A stretch of DNA of 64,000 nucleotides, from the NCBI RefSeq assembly GCF_000003195.3, contig NC_012876.2, positions 63,420,407 to 63,484,406 on the forward strand, written 5' to 3'. The first letter of the stretch is position 1. Every line of letters begins with the position of its first letter. A program made the position numbers and the translations under genes. This document shows, one piece after another, positions 58,456 through 64,000 of the stretch. Source of the stretch: Sorghum bicolor (taxonomy: Eukaryota > Streptophyta > Magnoliopsida > Poales > Poaceae). Under the pieces are notes generated by a model. The model was not told where the DNA came from, ran no database searches, and saw only the letters and a list, made by a program, of their open reading frames with translations.

Positions 58456-59040
58456 CTCCGCCGCCGCCGTCACACTCGCACAGCTACCTCTGTCCGTCGT
58501 CGTTCGCAGCGCTCGTCCTCTGCTCTCCGATTGCTTCTTCGCTTCTCGTGGCTTCTGGCGTGCTCTGGATCGATGTGGTGGGCGTGCAATGGATGGCGGG
58601 AGATATATGGGCTCCGGTCAGGGGAGCTGGGTGGACAAGTGGAGAGGAGCACCAAGTGTGGAGAAGCTTCGATTGGAGCTCTGGAAGTGTCTCGAAGCCC
58701 ATTTTTCCACTCTAGGGACACCGGACAGCGACAGCGTGTCCACTAGTCCGCTATCTCCCCTCAAAGTACGTAAATACCCCTCACGTGGACCACACCATGG
58801 CTGTAAAGCAATGGGCTAGTACCGTCATTGTCCCTTGCACAGACTCTCTCACTCGAGGGCCGATTCTGCTTCGTCAACGAGAACGAGACACATATAATGG
58901 GCCACAGAAGGTAAGAAAGCAGCCCATGATATGTCCATGCGAAGGAACGTGGCGGGCCTAATATAGTGTAAAGAGCGTGGGCTGAATGGAAAGGTCTCGT
59001 GTGGGCTGTGGCGAGTCGTTAGGGACTCGTGTACTTGCGT
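58456..59040. promoter_or_regulatory. Upstream region of the 57742-58455 gene
   Basis: Minus-strand TATA-like sequence near 58597-58604, within about 150 bp of the start codon. Beyond it nothing is recognised. Confidence 0.45.
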
Positions 59041-59149
59041 TGCGGGTTTAAAAAAAAACCCTGTGTTGCGGGCGCGAATTTTTTTTTATTTTTAGCCTAT
59101 TTTTAAAACAAATTTCAATTTTGACACGTTTTTGAAAAAAATTTCAAAT

Positions 59150-59295
59150 CTAGGCCGTGGTGGCGGGGCAAAATCACTAGACCCCGCCATGCATGGTGGC
59201 GGGGTACACCCTGCCACGTGGCATTTGCATGGCACTCGTGGCTAAAGTGGGCTGACGTGGACCCCGCCGTGGATCATGGCGGGGTAGGCCCGCGC
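59150..59295. repeat. CCCCGCCATG repeat cluster (left of the GRF gene)
   Basis: The motif CCCCGCC(A/G)TG or its complement occurs at least four times in 150 bp (for example CCCCGCCATGCATGGTGGCGGGG). The same motif builds the palindrome at 61835-61963. It may be a subterminal repeat of a mobile unit. Confidence 0.75.
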
Positions 59296-59657
59296 CCTAC
59301 TTAGCCGGCCGAACGGCCATCTTTCTCTCATTTCTCACCCTCACTCAGCCCGAGGGTCTCTCTTTCTCTCCCTCTCTCACACCCGAGCTCCGCTCTTCTC
59401 CGGTGCCCCTCCGCGTCGTCCTTCACCCCCATTGCCCCACCTCGGCGTCCCTCTCCGCTGCGTATTCCCCACCTCGTCGTTCTCCACGGTTGTTTTTCCG
59501 GCCACCCCTCGTTTGGAGAAGGTAAATTTCTTACAACCTTTACGTTTTCATAGTTTAAATAACTTCAATTGTTTATTTTTAATATGTTTAGTAAGTCTCT
59601 TGTTACGTTACTTTGTTTAGTTATGTGATTTGTGTTGAATTATTTTCGCGTATTTAG

Positions 59658-61550
59658 ATGGAGGACTCGTATCGTGAGTCGATTTGGCGAAAAAAGGGTC
59701 GTCCTAGAGAGTTGTACCCCGATGTGTCTTGCAAGGATGCCCCCGTGCCTCCCGAGGAACCTATTCCTAACTGTGATTGTGGACATCCGGCACACGTGAG
59801 CCAGTCGAGACATCCGGATACTGCGGCACGTTGCTTCTATACTTGTTATAGTTATAGCGTAAGTCACTGTGCCCTTTATTTTTCTTATTGGTTTTTTATG
59901 TTTTTATTCCCAATGAGACAATTGAAACTCTTTTGTAGCCCTACTTCCGGTGCTTTTTCTTCCAATGGATCGACGGGCCGGACAAGTTTGACCCAAGAAT
60001 TCTGCTTTTCTACCCCGGCGTTGATCATTGCAAACGTGAGTTGTTTACTCGCTGGGTTCCGCCCCCCCTAACCCTCCTCCTATGACGGAGGAAGAGAAGG
60101 CCGTCGCCTCTGCACGGCGGCTCGAGGATCCTCCGAAGTGTCATTGCGGAGAACAAGCCGTGATAAATCCACGGAATGAACTAGAGTTTGTTTGTCCTCT
60201 GCGGCGTGAAGTAAGTTTTGATTCAATCTTAAACTTTCAGTTGGTATATGTGTATTCTAATGTGTTCTTTCTGTAGGATCGTGGTTTTCGAAAGTGCCGT
60301 TTCAAGGAGTGGATCTATGGTCCAAAGAGCCATTGGCCAGAGCCTGAGAAGCAGGAGGAGGTTCCAGAGTGGAAGAAGAAGCGGAGGTCTATTGCGCCTC
60401 CCGTGATGTGCAAATGTGGTGTTGAAGCTAGCTACGGCCTAGTTCCTTCAGGTCTTGGGATTGGCCACTTCTGTGGCCACATGATCGACTATGATGAGGT
60501 TTGCTAGGACTGTGCACATTTAGTACTACTATACTCATATATTTGTTTTTGTACGCTAACATTGTATTCATATATTTCCCGTAACAGAGCACTCAGAAAT
60601 GCAAATGGGAATCATCTGATGATGTGTTTAAGTTCAAAGATGAATATAAGGCAAGAGTAGCAGTTCGCAAGACGAGAGGTTATCCTGCAAACTACGTCAT
60701 TGATTTTGTGAAGGACCATAAGAAGAAAATGCTTGCATTCGCCCAGGAGTTGCGTGTTCGTAACCCTGCGAGTATTGCATGGAAGAAGTGGTCCGAGGAG
60801 AGGGAAAAGGAGATAGAGGAGTACCGTGCAAGCAAGGCTGAAGAGCATGCAAGGAAGGCTGCGGAGGAGGCTGAGCGAGTTGAGATGCAATGCTTGAACG
60901 ATACTATTGCCTCATTATGTGCTAGTGAGTCATTTAATTTTTGAAAGTGAAACTGTTTGTTTCTCTGAAATGAATATGTTATTAATTCTTTAAATTTTGT
61001 ACTTACAGAGATTGGATGCACCGGAAACTGGCAAGCAGATGTGGGCCGTGCTAAGTACGCGGAGAATATGATATTAGGGCGGGACGGTGCAGTTGGTGGC
61101 ACTGCTAGCCGTCCGATTGTAGTCGAAGAGGAGGCCGAGGCGGAGGAAGACGACGACACCGGAAGGATAGGCGACCTCATTCGTCTTGCCGAGGAATTGG
61201 GGTACCCTCAGGAGGAGCATGACTATGAAATGGGAAGGATAGGCGACCTACTTCGTCTTGCAGAGGAGGGTGAGGCGTCAGGGCCGATGCCTGTCGGTGC
61301 CTCAGAGGAGGGTGAGGCTGCATACCACAACCAGAAGACATCGGTCTACGACTCATGGTGGCCAACAGACATGACCGAGGAAGAGGGACAGTTATACTCT
61401 CAGGCGGCAGAAGAGGCGGAGGCAGCTTACTACGAGAGACAGGCTAGTGAGGCCAAGGCAGCGGAGGCGAGCATGGGTAAGGAGGCTGTAGTGGACGATT
61501 GGGAGTCCGAGGACGAGTTGCTTACGCAGTGGTGCACACAGTTTGATTGA
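59658..61550 (+). pseudogene. Triple GRF-type zinc-finger / coiled-coil protein, one-base frameshift
   Basis: Five exons with GT-AG borders: 59658-59858, 59939-60210, 60277-60498, 60588-60924, 61009-61550; about 524 residues if in frame. Three modules carry C-x-C-G followed by spaced cysteines: CDCGHPAH...FYTC...CFFFQWIDGPD (a clear GRF-type finger, a nucleic-acid-binding fold), CHCGEQAV...FVCP...CRFKEWIYG, and CKCGVEAS...HFCG...CKWES. Next come a charged coiled coil (KKWSEEREKEIEEYRASKAEEHARK is split here as KKWSEEREKE and EEYRASKAEE) and an acidic repeat with two GRIGDL-RLAEE units. In exon 2 a run of seven C at 60062-60068 puts the downstream part out of frame; eight would keep it open. 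It is convergent with the PMD gene. Confidence 0.75.
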
Positions 61551-61834
61551 TGTGGTAATGTATGTGAGTGGCTTAGGGATGAGACTTTTGTACTATGAAA
61601 CTTGTCATGTAATAATTTGTACTCCGACGTATTTCAATTTGATCGCTCCTCGCCAAAGTCCACAGCTGTCAGAATGTTTAACTAACATAACAATTTAAAA
61701 AGATTTTCTAATATGTTTAACTAATATAACAATTAAAAGTTTTGTTTCTTGCGTGTTTAGGTGCTATTTTTTTGTGTAATATTTAAAAAGCAATAGAGGA
61801 AGTCACTTTGATTAGTGCCATGAAAGGTACATGG

Positions 61835-61963
61835 GGTTCTGGCCAATTTCTGGCTACCCCGCCATGGCTGGGGGCGGGTTAGGGGTACCCCGCCATGCCC
61901 CATGGCGGGGTACCCCTAACCCGCCCCCAGCCATGGCGGGGTAGCCAGAAATTGGCCAGAACC
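61835..61963. repeat. Perfect palindrome, 63-bp arms and 3-base loop
   Basis: 61835-61897 and 61901-61963 are exact reverse complements around CCC. Each arm holds two CCCCGCCATG motifs. It lies about 285 bp after the GRF stop and about 245 bp after the PMD stop (the two genes converge), so transcripts of either could form a long hairpin. Confidence 0.97.
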
Positions 61964-62206
61964 TTTGCTGCAGTGTCTTTGTTCGGTTTTTGTTAACCGA
62001 TTGTCCTGGTTCGCAGCTGGTTTGGCAAGACTGAGATTTTTACGTAAATACCAAAGATACTTTACAACGAACAACTTAAATAATTCTCACTAATGCTTAA
62101 AAAAGGTACATCAAATATCTAGAAATATGTCAGTTACCAACGTGCTGGAAATAACAATATGTCACAGGTACTACATGACAAGTCCCAACTGCTAAACATG
62201 TATAAT

Positions 62207-64000
62207 CTAATCATCGCCAGGGGTGTAGCGGTTTCGCGGCTTCCGTCGCCTCCTAGGATTGGTAGGCACCACGTTGCTTGTCCACCCCACGTCCGTGCGG
62301 TCTCGCCGCTGCCTCTCGCGCTGCCGCCTATGGACACGCTCCATCTCCTGTGTGGACGAAGTACCCTGCAAACAAGCACCCTAATGAGCAATTTTAATTT
62401 TTGAATCATGCAAATATAGAAAAGTAAAAGCACAGCATAGGCACCTGGTGCTCGACGTGTGTGTACTCCTCCTGTGTGTACTCCACCCCCTATGTGTACT
62501 CCACCCCCTGTGTGTACTCCTCCTGTGTGTACTCCACCCCCTGTGTACCAATAGGAGCACCGCCTAGCTGTGAGGTACCCATCTCCTGGTGACCGGTGAA
62601 CTCCCACTGTAACTCGTCGTCGTCGTCGTCGCCACTAGTCGTGGAGTACTGAAGGGCCTCGTCGTCATCGTCCACGTCCGCTGGACCCTTCCCTGTGTAC
62701 TGCGGAGTACGTACAGAGGAGGAAGCGGCCCTAGCCGAAGTAGCTCTGGTGGACATCGAGGCCGTCTGGCTCCTAGACAACATGGGGTGCAACGGAGGCG
62801 CATATGTCGTGTCTGCACAGCTCAGCTTAGCCGCTAACTTCTTGCAGCCCTTTTTGATTTTCTGCAGGTTAAAATGACAACATGCATTATTCAGTTGTAA
62901 TTGCTTTGTAATAATGAATTTTTTTATCGAAAGTACCTTCACAAAGCTGCGAAGAGGGTTGCTCTTGTCGTCTCTACTCCGGAACAGTTGCCTACTAGCT
63001 TCCTCGGAGTAGTTAGACAACTGTTGTGACTACAACATCACACACAACATTAACTCGATCATTTGGACAACTGTTGTGCCATAAACATCAAATAATACAT
63101 GAAAGTCCAAGGTACTTACCACATATCTATTTAAGGGGGCCCTAAGAACCTGTTTGTCAACCCTTTGCGCCTCGTCGAACGCATCGGCGATGTCATCCTC
63201 ACCACCCTCATCTGCAGGGGTGTTGGTGTACGTGACCATGATATGAGTCCTCGTACTCCGGTGCAGCCACTGTAGGTACTCCATCCATCTGGCCGGGTCG
63301 TGCGGTGGTAGTGAGTTGACGAGGGGAACCTGCCTGTGATACCAAGTCTGCAAATGTGCATCGTGCCTGACCGCCCAATCCTTTTGCGTGGACCGGAACC
63401 TACGATCAATCCTGCAAAAATATATTGCATTAGCAACGAGCCAGTTAATGGAAACAAACAAAGTGCCATCATACCTATGCAGCTCAGTGTTTGTGGAATA
63501 CAGCGGTGGAATCCCCTGCAGCCTCCCGAACTGTCTGTAAACCCTGCAAGGGTAGTGCATCTCGACCACGTGGAAGAAGATGAGTGGGCCATCGTAAAGC
63601 CAATCGCTATCCTCCTCCTCGCAGCGTGGACTAAGGTACCCCTCTAGCTCCCACCGAGACCACGGTGACCATGTGACCTGCAAAATTTGTAAACTTATTT
63701 TTAGTATTTCAAAATAAAACGCATTAATAGTGCATTTAGTACTAAAAGTGAATTGAACTTACGTAGTTGTGTGTCAACACGTCTAGCTCGTCAGTGTACT
63801 GCCTGTACCTCCTGTCTGCTTCGCCCCTGACTACCTTAGCATCTGTCCGGAGGAAAAGGGCGGTGGGTCCAACATCTTCATGCACCCATACCTGCAATTA
63901 ACACAAACATAATGTCACAAATGCCTTAAGTTTTATGAACAAATCGAAATAGCAAATGCACTTACAGGCAAACCCAGAGGTTTAGTGGGCCTTCCAACTG
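62207..64000 (-). CDS. Plant mobile domain (PMD) protein, 5' end outside window
   Basis: Minus-strand exons: 64000-63966 (continues outside), 63891-63763, 63677-63475, 63411-63120, 63029-62937, 62861-62445, 62365-62207; the stop is TAG at 62207-62209. About 442 residues are visible and every junction is GT-AG and in frame. The segment VWVHEDVGPTALFLRTDAK, then VTWSPWSRWELEGYL, then LIFFHVVEMHYPCRVYRQFG is the C-terminal half of the plant mobile domain. Such proteins are found in plant transposons and in a few host genes (MAIN/MAIL); grass copies are often labelled serine/threonine-protein phosphatase 7 long form homolog. Then follow a basic region, an acidic Ser-rich region, a repeat rich in EYTQ, and a basic RRQRERQRR tail likely to act in the nucleus. 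Confidence 0.85.
62465..62550. repeat. Coding minisatellite in the PMD gene
   Basis: About five units of 15-18 bp (TGTGTACTCC-CCCC on the plus strand) encode EYTQ, EEYTQ and GVEYTQ repeats near the protein's C-terminus. Unit lengths are multiples of three. Confidence 0.9.

Noticed and set aside
57531..58819. Plus-strand Arg/Pro-rich frames
   Set aside because: They overlap the minus-strand gene completely and reflect its high GC content; they lack domain-like sequence.

Overview
The window is plant nuclear DNA from a grass, most likely a panicoid such as sorghum or a close relative. I infer this from the transposon spectrum (Stowaway, hAT-like and CACTA repeats typical of grasses, a Helitron, a Reina-type Ty3/Gypsy element, MuDR-like elements), the GC-rich monocot coding style of two genes, and spliceosomal introns. 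I cannot name the species with certainty. No tRNA, rRNA, CRISPR or prokaryotic-style operon was seen.

Layout. 1-1847: right part of a large LTR. 2.2-4.2 kb: 5'-truncated LINE with two in-frame stops. 4477-10809: complete MuDR-like element (269-bp terminal inverted repeats, exact 9-bp target duplication) whose broken transposase gene is further split by a 1959-bp non-autonomous element carrying many CACCGGACGC palindromes. 11.6-12.8 kb: inverted, decayed BAHD acyltransferase copy. 13-15.6 kb: MITEs and microsatellites. 15687-22419: a BAHD acyltransferase gene split in its early coding region by a 5324-bp Reina-type LTR retrotransposon with identical LTRs and one intact 1557-codon gag-pol frame. 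22.4-26.2 kb: AT-rich repeats without genes. 26.2-29.96 kb (minus): an intact-looking SnRK1 beta-3 subunit gene with a Helitron in its leader intron. 30-35 kb: decayed repeats and a CACTA fragment. 35.5-55.1 kb: a tandem segmental duplication carrying two paralogous CW-zinc-finger/methyl-CpG-binding-domain (MBD) genes (minus), with a LINE/CACTA cluster and a third partial copy between them. 57.7-58.5 kb (minus): a single-exon gene of unknown function. 59.0-64.0 kb: two convergent genes, one encoding three GRF-type zinc-finger modules plus a coiled coil and one a plant-mobile-domain (PMD) protein. They are separated by a perfect 63-bp-arm palindrome and flanked by CCCCGCCATG repeats, so they look like a mobile two-gene unit running off the window.

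Host functions visible are sugar/energy signalling (SnRK1 beta-3), chromatin reading (two MBD proteins) and specialised acyl transfer (BAHD). The rest is layered transposon activity. The most interesting leads are the PMD/GRF pair with its palindrome, the very young insertion that splits the BAHD gene, and the MBD duplication with private insertions in one copy.
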